Shown here: positions 13,301 to 25,800 of the stretch, in pieces
How the letters are laid out: the number at the start of each line of letters is the position of its first letter
Position numbering within the stretch: position 1 is the first letter of the stretch
Origin: Dicaeum eximium
Taxonomy: Eukaryota; Chordata; Aves; Passeriformes; Dicaeidae
Direction: 5' to 3'
Length of the DNA stretch: 64,000 bases
Assembly (NCBI GenBank): GCA_013396995.1
Contig: VWZP01002415.1
Span: 1,403,069 to 1,467,068 of the forward strand
Position numbers and translations under genes: made by a program
Notes under the pieces: generated by a model
Databases searched by the model: none
Told to the model about the DNA's origin: nothing
The model's input: only the letters and a program-made list of their open reading frames with translations

Positions 13301-13688
13301 CAGGGACCCTAAGGAACGGAACCACATAAAATCTATAAACATGTGACTCCAAAGACTTAAAATATCTGTTAGTTTTATTTTATTTAGAAACATTTTGAGT
13401 TGCTGTGAGAAATTATACACAAGGCATTTACTCTCTGGTTAGAAAAACTATCTGATTCCTCTATTCATCTCTGCCCCCACACAGAAGGAGATTTTAAGAT
13501 TTGGTTACTAACTTCTCCTCAATATGAAGCTACTTAAAATACCAGCACTGTATAGCAGGCAGTCCAGGGTCCATCACTTTGTTGTATCACTTAAGGAACA
13601 TGTTCAGTTCAGCAGTTTACTCATTTTAGAGAGATAGCTTTTGTTCCCTCATTTTTACACATGACGACTTTAAAAAGGAGGAAGTTTG

Positions 13689-13716
13689 TTTTTGTTTGTT
13701 AAAAAACAAACAAAAA
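13689..13716. repeat. Perfect 12-bp inverted repeat, 4-base loop
   Basis: TTTTTGTTTGTT at 13689-13700 is followed, after AAAA, by its exact reverse complement AACAAACAAAAA. It is low-complexity T/G versus A/C sequence, so probably a fused pair of simple repeats rather than a functional hairpin. Confidence 0.85.
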
Positions 13717-13851
13717 AAAAGGTACGTGGGAAAATTACCCAAACATTTTAAATCTCCTGCCTTGAGTAAGACTTTTAAGTCCCTCAGTTCTGGGAGGCAT
13801 CAGTCACTGTTTACAACAATTAAATGCTTTTCACAATTTTCTAAAGAAGTG

Positions 13852-13904
13852 CTATCCCTACAATAGATAATGTTTGCTCCTATCCCTACAATAGATAATG
13901 TTTG
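13852..13904. repeat. Perfect 25-bp tandem duplication (period 28)
   Basis: The 25 bases starting CTATCCCTACAATAGATAAT at 13852-13876 are repeated without mismatch at 13880-13904, separated by CTC. Perfect identity in unique-looking sequence suggests a recent duplication. Confidence 0.92.
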
Positions 13905-14376
13905 TGTCAAAATACATGTGAAATGAGAAAAATCTTTGACACAAAAGCTAAATTTTAAAGAGGATTTACCGCTCAAAATTTTGGCAATTTGGACTTACCC
14001 CCTCAACTATCATAACTGACCTTCATGAGGCCGTAGTGGTATGTCCAGCTACAAGGAGCTGCAATTTCAATATAAGCCTGGAAACAGATGACCATCAATG
14101 AAGAGAATTTTATAGACTGCTTGGGAAATCTATCAGACTCTTCCTGTTGAGAGCTGATTCAACCTATTGGCCTCTTCAACAAAGAGGATCAAATCAAAAC
14201 GTTGTTAAAAATAATTTCATTCTGCTTGGCCATAGTGTAGGCTGCTGTTCTTGAGGAGGTCGTCTTTATAAACATCAATTTCCTAAACCTTAAGTCTTTA
14301 ATCAAAATTCAAATGAAATATGTCCACAGTAAGTCATGGCATACCATGCTTTTTGAGTGTGAGTAAAAAATATTTC

Positions 14377-14397
14377 CAGACTACATGATGTAGTCTG
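14377..14397. repeat. Perfect 21-bp palindrome
   Basis: CAGACTACAT, a central G, then ATGTAGTCTG form exact 10-bp arms around one base. It could bind a dimeric regulator or be a fortuitous hairpin. No family is recognised. Confidence 0.85.
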
Positions 14398-16763
14398 CTT
14401 ACTGAAGTCTCATCAGACTTTGATAACTTCTTCCCATTTCTCCTTGTTGCCATGATCACATGGCGTTCTCATGAGAAAAAATTCTTTTGCTTCAGTTCAA
14501 CAGTGCTTGTGCACAGCCCTAACTGTTGCTTTTCATATTCTGTATATAAAACTGTTCTGATGGATATATTTATGCTTTATGAAAACAAAATGTCAGTGGC
14601 CTTTGGTCCAAGTAATAAAATCAGCTCTTGCACAGAAACAAGCAGTACTATTAAGGTTTTAAACATCATCGTAAACTATCATGAGTCACTCAGTACATCA
14701 TCTTCAGGTACAAGATCTTTTGGTCTGTTCTACCCAACTTCCATCAATCAAAGTTTATAGGCTCACAAACTGCTTGGCCAACACTCAGTAGTAATATTTT
14801 AGCCATATCTATACTGCAAATAAAATCTGTAGAGAAAATGCAAGGTGAATGTCTGGTGTTTGATGTGGTTTGCTTTCTTAATTTATCAACAAAAGTGATG
14901 TATTTCCCTCCTTGTTGAAGTACTCACTCTTTGGATGTAAGTGTTACAGGTGCATCCATATCTTCTGTGAAGGCTTTTCTGTTATTATGTCTCACTCTCA
15001 CGTGAAGATCATAACTGAATCTAAATAAATGACATATTAGTTCTGCTTCTTTTGCTAAGTGAGTTTTGTACATTTCAAATTTAGCAATTTTTTCTTTCCA
15101 AGCTGTGCACTAGGATAGTATAGTGACTTATCTTAATGGCAAGAATTACAGGAAAGGCACATAAAAATGAATTTTCTACCTTCTTTGGCCAGTATGGTCT
15201 CAAGCCAGCCTTTTTACACGAGGAAGAAATTTCTGAAAAAAAAAAACAAACCAAAACAACAAAACCAAAACCAAGACTTGTCATATGTGTGGACATACAT
15301 AGATGACTGAAAACTTGAATTTCATCTTATAATCATTATAAGGATTCAGATTCTGAATCTAAGAAGAAACACACAAGGTCAAGAGCAATGCATCAGAAGA
15401 GATGTCCCTTCAATGCTTATGGTCCAGGTTCAAGGAAAGGAAAGTTGTTGCTGTATTTATGTGAATACTATCACGTCAAATGTACCAAACAGGAAATTGT
15501 CCCAAACTGCTTCTTTTTTTGGAGTTACTATTGTAATATTCCACGTTCCGTAGTACCTTGCAATATAATTTTAGTTTAGTTTCATTCATCAGAAATATTT
15601 GTTGCTTTCTTTCTCAAAACCTCCCCCAGGTGTGTCTTGCTCTGTGGTTTAGTGAGTACATTAACAAAGAATCAGCACAGTTCATAAAGCATCATCCCAG
15701 TGCTGTCATACAATTCATATACCATCAATTACTTGCACAGGCAGAGTGAGCAGTGCTCTTTAATAAGCTGCTCTGAAATAAAATACCTTTAAATTTGCTT
15801 ATAAATGTGGTCACTTTCCTAGCACAGGGTATTTCAAACTCTTCCTTTCAAATCCCCAACCCAAGACTGTCTCACCTTTTAGGGTTAACCAGTTAAAGTG
15901 GTACTTGGAATAATAAATTCTTAGATAAAGCGTAGGAGAATATTTTTATTATTAAAAAGTCAGTTTATGACTTTCTGCCTCAGATTTCAAAAACAGTAAT
16001 TTTAAGACTAGTGTAAATAGACTTCTACAATACTGTTGGCTGTGTTGCAGTCAAATGACCCACTCTTTCTCTTAAAATTATCTTGTTGCCAAGTAGTCCA
16101 TATTTTTTTACCTTAGATTCCCAAACTAACTTTTGATTAGATATTTAGGTCTGATAAGACATTATCAATAGACACTGGTCTCCATGCTAAGACAGAAAAG
16201 AGTAACACTGAGAAAGACTCTCAGCAATCCATAACAGCAATGAAAACTCTGAGGCATGCAGCTATAAAAGGAGTATAGCAGTTCTGTGGTGAATGTAATC
16301 TCTAACCTCTCCTAAAATAATCTTATATAAAAAGTGTAAGTGATCACATTGTGATTTCTAGTGTTAATATATTGTGAATATTTATTTAAAACTGGGGGAA
16401 AGTAGATGTGTGAAAAGGTAGATGATTTTTGATTTGTGATTCATCAAAAAAATATTTGGAAAGAAAGGAAAAGGAATTTCTATTTTATTTCTTAGAAAAC
16501 TCTTCCAAAATTATGATCCAAACATTAAGTCAGATGTTGGTCTTTGAAAAAATGTTTACCACTTCTTAAAATTGTTTCTTTGTGCCTTATGGATCAGCAT
16601 AAGTTAGACTGGTTCAGAATAGAGTCAAAGTGGCATGAAACTATGACTGCAGTTCTAATGTTCCTCCTGAGCTCAGCCAGCAGGGAAAAATAAAATGCTT
16701 ATATCTAGAATGTGTTTAATCATCTGCTTGAGATTATATTGTGATTCAGTGAAAGGACTGGTA

Positions 16764-16870
16764 AAATTCAAAGGTAGAAGGCACCATTGGTTCATCTGGT
16801 TTGGTCTCCTGGTGCTGGATAGCAACAGTGAAAATACAATTGAAAATTTCAAAATCTTCCTAGAGAACCA
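16764..16870 (-). repeat. Ancient CR1-like 3' tail remnant
   Basis: The plus strand AATTCAAAGGTAGAAGGCAC, CATTGGTTCATCTGGTTTGG, TCTCCTGGTG resembles the reverse complement of old amniote CR1 3' ends (pattern AGGCCAGAAGGGACCATT...ATCATCTAGTCTGACCTCCTG). It is strongly diverged and short, so the call is tentative. Confidence 0.42.
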
Positions 16871-19514
16871 AAGAGAGCCTTCCTTATCTTGATGGGATAT
16901 CTAGTGGAGATATGTTTTCAAGACCGATATACCTTGAGAATCTTTCTGTCAATACCTGCTGAATTTGTGCAGAATTACAAGCAAATTTATAAAGCTCTCA
17001 GTTTTCAAGCATTTCAGACTTTAATTTAGTTAAATATTAGAAATAATAGAAATTTTAAACTGAATGCCATGCTGACAAATACACCGTCATTCAATTTTGT
17101 ATAGGTTTACAAAGAACATATGGGTCTAATATTTTGGCTCACAATTCTTTTGCAATGAAATTGTGTGGCCTAAATAATATCATATTAATAAAATGGAATT
17201 GGAAAGAAAACAATTTATTTAGAGTAATTAATACTTTAAAAAAGTGGGTTAAACTTTTTAATAAATAAATATTCAGCCTCGTTTGCTCCTGTTTAACAAA
17301 ATGTGTAAGTGAAATGCTAAGCTAACAGACAGCTTAGCAATTTTTTTTTCCTGAAAAGAAATACACTTAATGAAAAGAACAGACAGCCAAAATAGTCCTC
17401 CTTTTCTTACGGTATACAAAATGTAAAAACCAAATATTTTACTAGGGATCCCTATGTGCAAATGAGGCTATTTATAATGTATTTCATAAATGCTAATTTC
17501 CTTTGTAAGTCTCTCAGACTGATTAAGCACTGACTTTGGAGTGACTTATTGTATGCTTAAGTTAATTACATCCACAAATATTTGCAAAATCCAAGGAAGA
17601 GGTTTTACCCGATATTATTAGGAAAGGCAGCAGTATCTAACCCATTGTTAACTTTACTTAGTAAAACTACATATATTGTTTCTTTGTTTTCTTTCTATTT
17701 TACTGATAGACAATGGGTAATAAGATTAAACTACTGTGGAGAAAATAACCCATTTAATAGATAAGACTGGAAATATCACAAGAAACACTGCTGTGATTTT
17801 TGGCCATTCTGTCCTTGTATCAAATAAGCTAATTCTATCACAGCTAATATAAATATGCACAAATTGTGTGCTTTAGAAACAGTATTGACTCTTTGGTGGA
17901 ATCTCTATTTTAAAAATCACTAACACTTTTTATTGTTTTTAAAGTGTGCAAATATCAACTTTGCAAATCATATCCTTAGGAAGGTCTCAGACTGTAAAGA
18001 TTACAAACACCTTTGCATTTGCTTTGAAAGGTCAGTGCATGTAGGTACCTTGTGTTAACAAAAGTGTCTGTCACTCAAACATTGCCCATGCTTTTGAAAG
18101 CTATTCTCAAAGCAGAAAAAGTAGAATTTTTTACATTTTCTCTTCTCTCTCTTTTATTTGTTTGTTTGTTTTCTTTGATTATTTGCCTCTGTTTTTAATC
18201 TTCTCTTTGTCTTCCCCCTTTTTTAAATTCTTATTTTGGAAAACAAAATAGTGTTTGATTGTTGACTCAGTATTCAGTGATAACCACATTTAAATGTAGG
18301 GTTCACCACTCAGATTAGTTTTATTCCTGTTCATATAAACATAGGCTATTGATAAAGACATAGCTAGGCCTAAACCATTCCCAGTACTACAAGACCAGAC
18401 ACTGATTGGGACATGAGTAGTGTGTGTGTTGATTTGAGCGGCAGGGGAGATGGTGATTGATGATCACTGGACTCTCCAGGAGCTATCGCTGCACTGGAAA
18501 TAATAGTGAGGACTTTTTTGAGATAAAGAGATAATTACCATAGCAGGGAAAAAAAGAAAAAAAAAAAAATAAACAAAAGAAAAGAAAGTGCAAACAGCCA
18601 CAAATAACTTTCAATTTAATAAAGAAAAAAATCTGTTCAACAAAAGAACTTTGTTTCTGGATTCTATCCTCTGCATGTGAAGTGGAGGTAAGTCACCTTT
18701 TGGCTGAAATGAGTATCTGTTCTTTTGCTATTGGCCATTGGACACCTTCATTCTTAATTCTTGTTCTAGAGTGGCTCAAGGCAGTGTTTGAGAAAAGTTG
18801 TAATTTTAAGTAGGTGGATAGTAGCAACAAAATTACACATCATAGTCAAAATATTTTTTTCAGAAATCAACAGGTATGAAAGCCAAAAAAATATTTGCTC
18901 CCAGTTCTCAGTCTCTGTATTTCTCTCTCCTTTCTCACAAAAGAGTGGAGCTGGAATATTCTTGTTTCTCTGTGATACCATGGACCTCGCTTATGCGGGG
19001 GTGCAGGGTAGTCTGAACAGCTACTGCCCAAACACTTTCCTTTCCTGAAAAAATGACCCTGGAGTATTTAACCTTAATTTTTACAGTTCCTGTGTAGGAA
19101 GATTTTCATGTGGACTCGTGAGTTAGGAGTCTTTTCAATTTCCATCCTTTTATTGCTATCAGGCCAGAGAAAAAGAGAAAGCGCTGACAGCACGTCTTGA
19201 ACGAATGGTTCAGTAACTCTTTCATGTCTTTCATGATGTCTCCTGCAGGTCTTTGAGTCCATTGTCATGACAGAGCAAAAGGAATAAAATCACCAAAAAT
19301 TACAACAGTTCTCATGTCCTTTCATTTGAAAGTACCGTGACTGGAGCATAAAAATTAAAAATATCGCCAAGAAACCGATGATGTTGCTGGTTTTTCTTTG
19401 ACCCTTAGTTTGGCCTGAAGTGTTTAGGGAATCCTCAAAACCAGATTAGAAAGAAGAGGGGTAGAACAGATATGCAGCTGTGATGCAGCAGCACCAAAGA
19501 GCCATTAGCTGTGT
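16871..19514. other. AT-rich sequence without identifiable gene
   Basis: Nothing gene-like is recognised. A T-rich stretch with a TTTG repeat lies near 18140-18175 and an A-rich run at about 18547-18590. GTGGAG|GTAAGT at about 18683-18693 is a good splice-donor match, but no matching acceptor or coding exon is evident. Confidence 0.5.
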
Positions 19515-19865
19515 GGTGCCCCAGCCCACCCAGCAGAACAGGGAAGAGAATCAGATGAGCAAAAGCAAAAAAAACTCATGGCTTGACATAGTTTAATAAG
19601 CAAAGAAAGAAGAAAAAAAAAATTGAAAAATTATGCAAAAGCAATCATTTGCTACCTCCCACAAATACACTGATGTCCAGCCAGGCACTGGGCAGTTGTT
19701 ATCTCTCCAGACTGTCCCCCCACTCACTTTTTATAGCTGATCATGACATTATATGGTATAAAGTATCCCTTTGGAGCACGTCATCAACACTGCTTTAATT
19801 ACAAGTCCAGAACACAGCACCATAAGGGTTCCTCTGATGAAAATTAACTCCTTCCAAGACAGGCC
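19515..19865. mobile_element. Solitary LTR-like element of an avian endogenous retrovirus, copy 2 (internally deleted)
   Basis: Ordered blocks shared with 3310-3860 are CCCAGC...CCCAGCAG, GAGAATCAGATGAGC, GACATAGTTTAATAAGCAAAG, ACTGATGTCCAGCCA, ATCATGACATTATATGG, ATCCCTTTGGAG, CCAGAACACAGCACCAT and GAAAATTAACTCC. Compared with copy 1, roughly 100 to 150 bases are missing after ATCCCTTTGGAG (about 19775), where the sequence jumps to ATCAACACTG. It is more diverged than copy 1. No coding part is present. Orientation matches copy 1. Confidence 0.6.
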
Positions 19866-21204
19866 TAATTCAGCTGTTCAGAGCAAAAAGTTTAGATGGA
19901 AAAGGTTGATAACAAAGTGGTTGAAAAGAAATAAAAAGCACATAACCTTCTATCTTTTATGTGTGAGTAATGACATTCTTCTAAAATCAACCAAACTTTG
20001 CTTTCTTTTCCAGAATCTTTGAAACAATTTTTTTTTCTGAATACCTGCATGAACAATAGCCGGTGCTATGGCAGCCACCTATACCTTATAAGACTTGAGA
20101 TAAGACTTGAAGTTACTAAATATTGTCCTGTAGCTTAATTTCAGGTTTTAACCTTAAGAGGCATTTACTTCATCTGCCCTGTGGTGAAAGCCCATAGGGA
20201 ACTCAGGGAGAATACAGAACTAACCTTGGTAATGGTGTGAGTGTGTCACTGGGTTTCAGAATAACCTTGCTGCTGGTGTCTTGGCTGTTGTGAGCTCAAG
20301 CTTTTCTTTCTTTGTCAGGCTGTTGGGCTTCTGGAACCTTCTCTCCCAAAATACACCCCCACTGTGCACTGTCAGGTGCTACACCCAGTGCTGTGCCCAC
20401 TTTGTGCTCTAATCCCTGGACTTAATGTACTGGTTACCCAGTCCACGCTGCAAAGGTGCCTTTTTAGAAAACACTCCTCTCTTCCTCTCTGCTGTGAGTC
20501 TGCAGTTGTTGGTGATGTCTTTCTGTGAAACTCTTCCTTAAAACAGAAAGGGTGAAAGTAACTTTTGTTTTAAACTTTTAACAAATAAATTTTAAAAGCC
20601 TGATAATTATTGTGGGTCTCAGCTTTTCTTGTCCTACCCTATTTCACTTTAGCTTTTTGTTTTTTCACAGAAATTGATTTGTTCAGTGAGGAAATAAAAA
20701 AAAAATTAAAATTGCTTTCACTGAAAATCAATTTGCTGCAGCATTTTCTTCTTCTAAAAAAGTAATTTGAGGAGAAAACATTTCATTTTTAAAAAATGAA
20801 CAGCTCTAATTGTGATTTTGGAAGCACACCAAACAGTATATAGAGGCAGACTTCTCGGATTATCTGTGCTCACTCAGTTCCTATCCTGCTAAACTGGTGA
20901 CACTGCACACCTCCCCTTTTCTCAGAGCTACCTGTTCTCATAGATTTCCTCAGAAGGTCTCTCACTCTTTCTCTCTACCTGTGTAGAAGTTGACACAGGC
21001 TTCTCACACTCAGAATTAACAGGCTGTGCTGACAGAATTGAGTCAGCACAACTTTCTTGGTGTTCTAATGCAGATTCCCATAGTTGCTAATAGCTTGGGT
21101 CAACAGATGAGCCCCGTGTTCCTGTGCAGGGGCATAGATCCTACTATCCTAATACAAATGTCAGATATATCACCAGGCTGTTGGTTCCTTGGCCAGAGTG
21201 CTCA
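19866..21204. other. AT-rich sequence without identifiable gene
   Basis: No exon or known repeat is recognised. A short direct repeat (ATAAGACTTGA) occurs near 20087-20110. The 20260-20520 stretch is somewhat GC-richer and pyrimidine-rich but matches nothing I know. Confidence 0.5.
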
Positions 21205-21652
21205 GGGAAATAAATAAGGCAGTGACCTAAGCTATTGTTTATGAGCCAGGTCTTCATCGTGTAGTGGATATTATTGTACATGAGAAATAACAGCACAAGC
21301 AGCAAGATCCCAAAATTTTGCAGTGTGCTTGCATTTACCACATGGTGTGTTAAAATATAATGAAAATATATTACGTTACGAGATATAAAGTAATGTCAAA
21401 TAGAGGAAAATGCAAGCAGGCTCCTGACTGAATAAATCAGGGAGAATACGCAAGGCAATAAATTCCAGTCGGTTTCCTCGCTATGTGGGCAAAAGGGGAT
21501 TAAACAAGACAGTGGTTTAAATTTATAGTAGCTCTTATTTATGAGTCAGGCCTCAATCATGTATCAGAGACACCAAGCCTATAATAATGGCACAAGCAAA
21601 ACAGAACCGGCTCTGGGAGGGCAGATGCCTTCAGGACAAGGAAGTGTGCTAC
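21205..21652. repeat. Diverged direct duplication (about 300-bp offset)
   Basis: Two blocks, about 21205-21332 and 21498-21652, share the same ordered words: AAGGCAGTGACCTAA / AAGACAGTGGTTTAA, TTTATGAGCCAGGTCTTCAT / TTTATGAGTCAGGCCTCAAT, CACAAGC and AGTGTGCT. The TTTATGAG words are exactly 300 bases apart. A further word CAGGGAAATAAATAAGGC (21203) recurs as CAGGGAGAATACGCAAGGC at about 21438, and in inverted orientation near 21700-21720. This is either an old tandem duplication or two copies of an unnamed ancient repeat. Confidence 0.55.
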
Positions 21653-22059
21653 GATGTAGAAATCAAAAATGAAGGCAGAAAGGGGGGGAGATCTGAATAA
21701 AGCCTTCGCCTTATTTCCCTGATATGGAGGGCAGTAATGCCAAGATTTTAGTCTTCTGTTGCCTGGCTTCCTTGTCTCCACCTTTCTGAGTTCCTCCCCT
21801 TCCCCACCGCCACATCTTTTATTTTCTTCATATAGTGTGAATCAAGAAAAAACCAGAAGGGCTTTCTGCCGAGTCCAGGGCGTACAGGGAGCTGGAGTTG
21901 CTCCTTTGTCAGCTGTCTCACCAGAACAGCTCACTTTCTCCCCATCCTCTACATACTTGTGACAATCTTATATAATTGAGCAAAGTATCCGAAAAAAAAA
22001 TTGCCTGTCATTTTTTTGTATAAAAAAGGGATACACATGTAAAGCAGCAATGTCTCACA

Positions 22060-22560
22060 AAAAAAGGTGGGATGATAGTAGCTACCAAATTAAACATGAG
22101 CTTGCTTTGTGATCCGAGATGAAAAACCCACTACAATTTTTGGCGGTGTATGCAGAGTCATCATATCAGATTGGCAACACTCGTCTCTCTGCAAGCCACC
22201 GAGTGAGCTCCAGCCACTTCGGTACAAGGGAGATGTCAAAACAAACTGGTGGGAATTTGAAGCGGAACACTCCTTTCCCCTCTCCTCCCTTCACGCCTAC
22301 CCGCCTCCGAACATCTGACGAGGCTGGAAGAACTGCTACATCCGGAGCCTTTTAAATATAGAACTTGTGAATGGTTTGTACTGATTCATATATGCATCAC
22401 TGACATGGTGCTGGCAGCAGCACAGCGATGAGTGCAGCATAAAATCTATGTGAAAGAGAAGAGGATATAACTTTTTGTTTATGTCAGTCAGACTTTGGTT
22501 CGGTAGATACTGGTTGGTTAAACCGATTTTGTATGTGGGACATGTAGCTGTGCTATATTA
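22060..22560. promoter_or_regulatory. CpG-enriched candidate regulatory element or promoter
   Basis: Ten CpG dinucleotides occur in 22141-22350, far denser than in the flanking AT-rich DNA, including CTTCGG, AGCGGAAC, CCCGCCTCCGAAC and TCCGGAGCC. TCCGGA is an ETS-type core. CTTTTAAATATAG (about 22349-22361) and GCATAAAATC (about 22438) are TATA-like. CpG retention and complex sequence suggest a conserved enhancer or a small promoter. The overlapping short open frames are not supported as genes. Direction, if a promoter, would probably be rightward because an exon-like segment with a good donor follows. Confidence 0.4.
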
Positions 22561-22667
22561 GGAGTATTTTTGCCAAAAAAGTTATTGTCTAAAGGAAGAA
22601 CCAGTCTTTCAAGAGTGACATGTGCTGCTGATGTGTACCAGTTTGGCATGATTTTTTTTCATTAAAG

Positions 22668-22821
22668 GTTTCTGAGATGCAGGCTAGAAAGTCCGGTCAG
22701 AAAACAAGAATCAGAGTAGTTCACAATCTAATGCCGACTTGGGATGTAAGAGAGGCCAAATCAATTCCTCAGCCTCTTGGTTCACCATGCTGGTTTGTGT
22801 TTAATCTTCCACAAGATGAAG
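22668..22821 (+). other. Exon-like segment with perfect splice donor (unidentified)
   Basis: The segment is preceded by a pyrimidine-rich acceptor-like run (ATTTTTTTTCATTAAAG, ending 22667) and ends at AAG|GTGAGT (GTGAGT at 22822-22827), a perfect match to the vertebrate donor consensus. Frame 1 is open across all 154 bases and includes an ATG at 22677, but I do not recognise the roughly 50-residue peptide (MQARKSGQKTR...). Alternatives are the 3' end of a longer first exon of a noncoding RNA starting in the CpG-enriched segment upstream, or chance. No partner exon was found. Confidence 0.25.
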
Positions 22822-22827
22822 GTGAGT

Positions 22828-25800
22828 GCTCTGACCTGATTTTTCCGTCCTGTTGCAGACCTGCTCTGCAAAAGTAAACACAAGGTGGAGTCTCCAACCA
22901 TACAGCCTTTGGTTATTTACTGAAATGGAGGATACACAAGTTTAACCTCCTGGGACAGTAAAAGTTAATTTATGCAGAAGTGTGCCCTTGAAAGAGAGCC
23001 ATCCCAAAATAGCAAAGAACAGTGGCTGAGGTACACATGAGAGAGAGACAGAGAGAGTGAGAGAGAAGCAAAAATTATGTGAGGTGAGGTAATCTAGTTT
23101 CCCCCACAACAGACATGGGAGCTTGAGGTACTTAGGGACATTTCTCATATTCATCTTCCCTCTTACTAAAGCTTCAAAAGACTTTAATTTTCATCCTAAA
23201 TGGAAATGAAACCTTACAAAAATTCAGTATTCTTTCACAAGGGAAAATAACTACGGGAACTTGCTACCACTCTGGTCAATAGAAGTATTAGAAGTAGTAA
23301 CAAATATTTCAGAAAGAAAATAGATAGTGATGGGAAAAAAAAAAGTAACTAGAGTAAATGTCTGTATATACCACTTGGGTTGCTGAGGCAGTACAGTGTT
23401 TTTGTTGTGCAAGTTGGACAGAGGGCTTGGGAGAAAGCTAAGAGCACTTCATTGATAGAGGATGGGCAAAAACCTTCAAAATAATTTTTCTTAATTCCTT
23501 TTGTTTTGTTGAAGAGTCCACACCTCTAGAAATGTATAAGCATTCTATCTTAATTCTTCAAGCTGAAATAGTTTTGGAGCATAATCTCAGAGGAAAGCAG
23601 GGTTTAAATTGAAAGGAGAAAGAAGCAAATATTTTACATTCTATAGCATTCCACAGAGATAGAAATGCATCATGGCCATGGTTTTTCTCAGATTATGTGT
23701 TATTTTCTAGTGCTGTTATGTGTTTTACAAGACACAATATTGATTTAATGCAGTAGTTGGTTCTCTCGTTGGTGCTCTTGTTGTGCCTTCTAGGCACTAT
23801 TCATTAAAAAAAAAAAAAGAAAAAAAAAATCCAACCCCAAAACAAATCCCTCACACTTAGCAAACAATAAAAAAAAAAGTGTGTATGTATATATATATCT
23901 ATATGTATATATATATATGTATATATATATGCAGTACTGACCTGTTTGTAGCATTATAGACTGTGCCTTTTACTGTACTAGTACAAGTGAGGTGAAAGCT
24001 GAGACAAATAATTCTCAGAAATCTGCAAAATGCCTCTCTCAAATCTCTTCAATTTATTGCTACTCTGTTAGCTGTTTGGGATTTACTAGTAAGTACTGGG
24101 AACCTGATAGGAGAAATTACTTATGTTTGTGGAAATTATGCTTCTCTGGATACTTACTATCACATGATCTGCTCATTCCTAATGGTTTAGGGATCATATT
24201 CTTCATGATTATGACTTATCTGTTGTGAATCTTTTGAAATCCAACTTGCCTCCTTTTCATCTGTGAGGCAATAGCATAGCCTAACAGTAAATTTTTTTTT
24301 TGTGCCCTTCTGAACTAGGATCTCCTTCACAACCTTCTCAAATAGCTCAAAGCTTAAAGGAGCAAAAGTAAATATATTTTTCTTACTCTTTAACGGTATT
24401 TATTTTTACATTGTCTGCTACCCTGCCTGCAGCACTGCTAGTGTTCCCAGAGCTCATGAACCTATTTACTTTCCATCCACTGCTCTCTGAAGAAGGCTTT
24501 GTTCCTGTCTATCACAGAGGGAAAAAGTGTTCACAGCTTTTTGGGTCTTATCGAAGCAGTTGCAAGTAGACAAGAAATATAAACAGGCTCAGGAGATCTA
24601 GGTCTGAGGGTGGAAAAAGGTGGTTCCTGAGGTAATTTTAACTTTCAGGATGAAACATTTGGATGAGACTTTGACAGAACTTGTTGAGGCAGCTGAGAAA
24701 TATTGGAAAAGTTATTAGGAAATGAGCCTCAACTACCATTCTGCAATTTGCAGAATAATTATGGGAATGTTTTAGGGTTGTTATTTTTTATTGCTGTTGT
24801 TGTTTAGTTGGGGTTTTTTTTGAGACTGGGAAAGGAATAAGGGTGTTTGCAGAGGGGAAAACTAGAGGAAAGAGAAAGTGAGTTTTAAGTTCTGTGAGAT
24901 ACTCATTGTAACCTCTTGGGCAGTTTGAAATACATTAATTTTACTGAGTTTAGTCTTATAAATTCAATGAAGATACTAGAATGAACTTGTGAAGTGGCCA
25001 GGGAAACCCAGGAGCAGTCTTTCCTGAGGAAAAGGGGATTACTAAGGAGACATTCCGAAGTCTGTGGGCAATCTTTGTGAGCTTCATCTGTCACAAATGT
25101 TGCATGTCTGATATCATCTTCTGTCACATTTTATTTCATTTGTTTACAAACTGGATTATTTTTTTCCCCTCAAAAATATGTCCAGGGAATATCCTTCCAA
25201 GTGTTCTATCAAACAGTTGACCTTGAAAATGGAATAACTTGCAAATGAATAGAGAATAAAATCAGAAAATAAAAGCATTTTTAAAATATTTTTTCTCTCT
25301 TTTTGCTCATTCAAGCCATGATGTCAGTAGTGTGTCTGAGCAAAAGAAATGGTCTGTTTCTACATTTGCAAGAACAGAGTTGATCATTGCAATGAGTTTT
25401 ATAAGCTTTTTTCCTAGTGAAAAAAATATGTACCTAAAAAAGTGTTTACCACCTAGTCTTTTTTTTAAATTTTGTTTTGGTAAATGGAGACAGGCAGTTG
25501 CCTTGAGGAAGAAGCTTTTCTTGTCTGTTTCTGCAGAGTGCAGCATCACAGTGACAATAGCAGTTTGTAACTAAGGCATTGACATTACTTCAATACATAG
25601 AAAAAATAATGCTCACCTCCCTGATTTAAAGATCACACATTCTTTCATGAAGCACTGTCAAAAATATCTTTTGGCCAACTTATGTAGGAAAGCCTTCTTG
25701 CCATCTTTTCCCATTGAAAGAAATTATAGCAGCAATCACATAATGTGATTTACAAACTAAATGAGGGCCTCCATCTTTCATGTGACAGTTTCATACCTTC

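Larger units (their letters stand above)
10386..16763. other. AT-rich sequence without identifiable gene
   Basis: No exon, RNA gene or clear transposon is recognised. An AT microsatellite-like patch lies near 10596-10622. Open frames up to 129 codons (11193-11582) show no domain, and several frames overlap there. A tandem duplication (13852-13904), a perfect hairpin (13689-13716) and a 21-bp perfect palindrome (14377-14397) are listed separately. An A-rich stretch with ACAAACC/AAAACC phrases lies at about 15237-15272. Confidence 0.5.
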
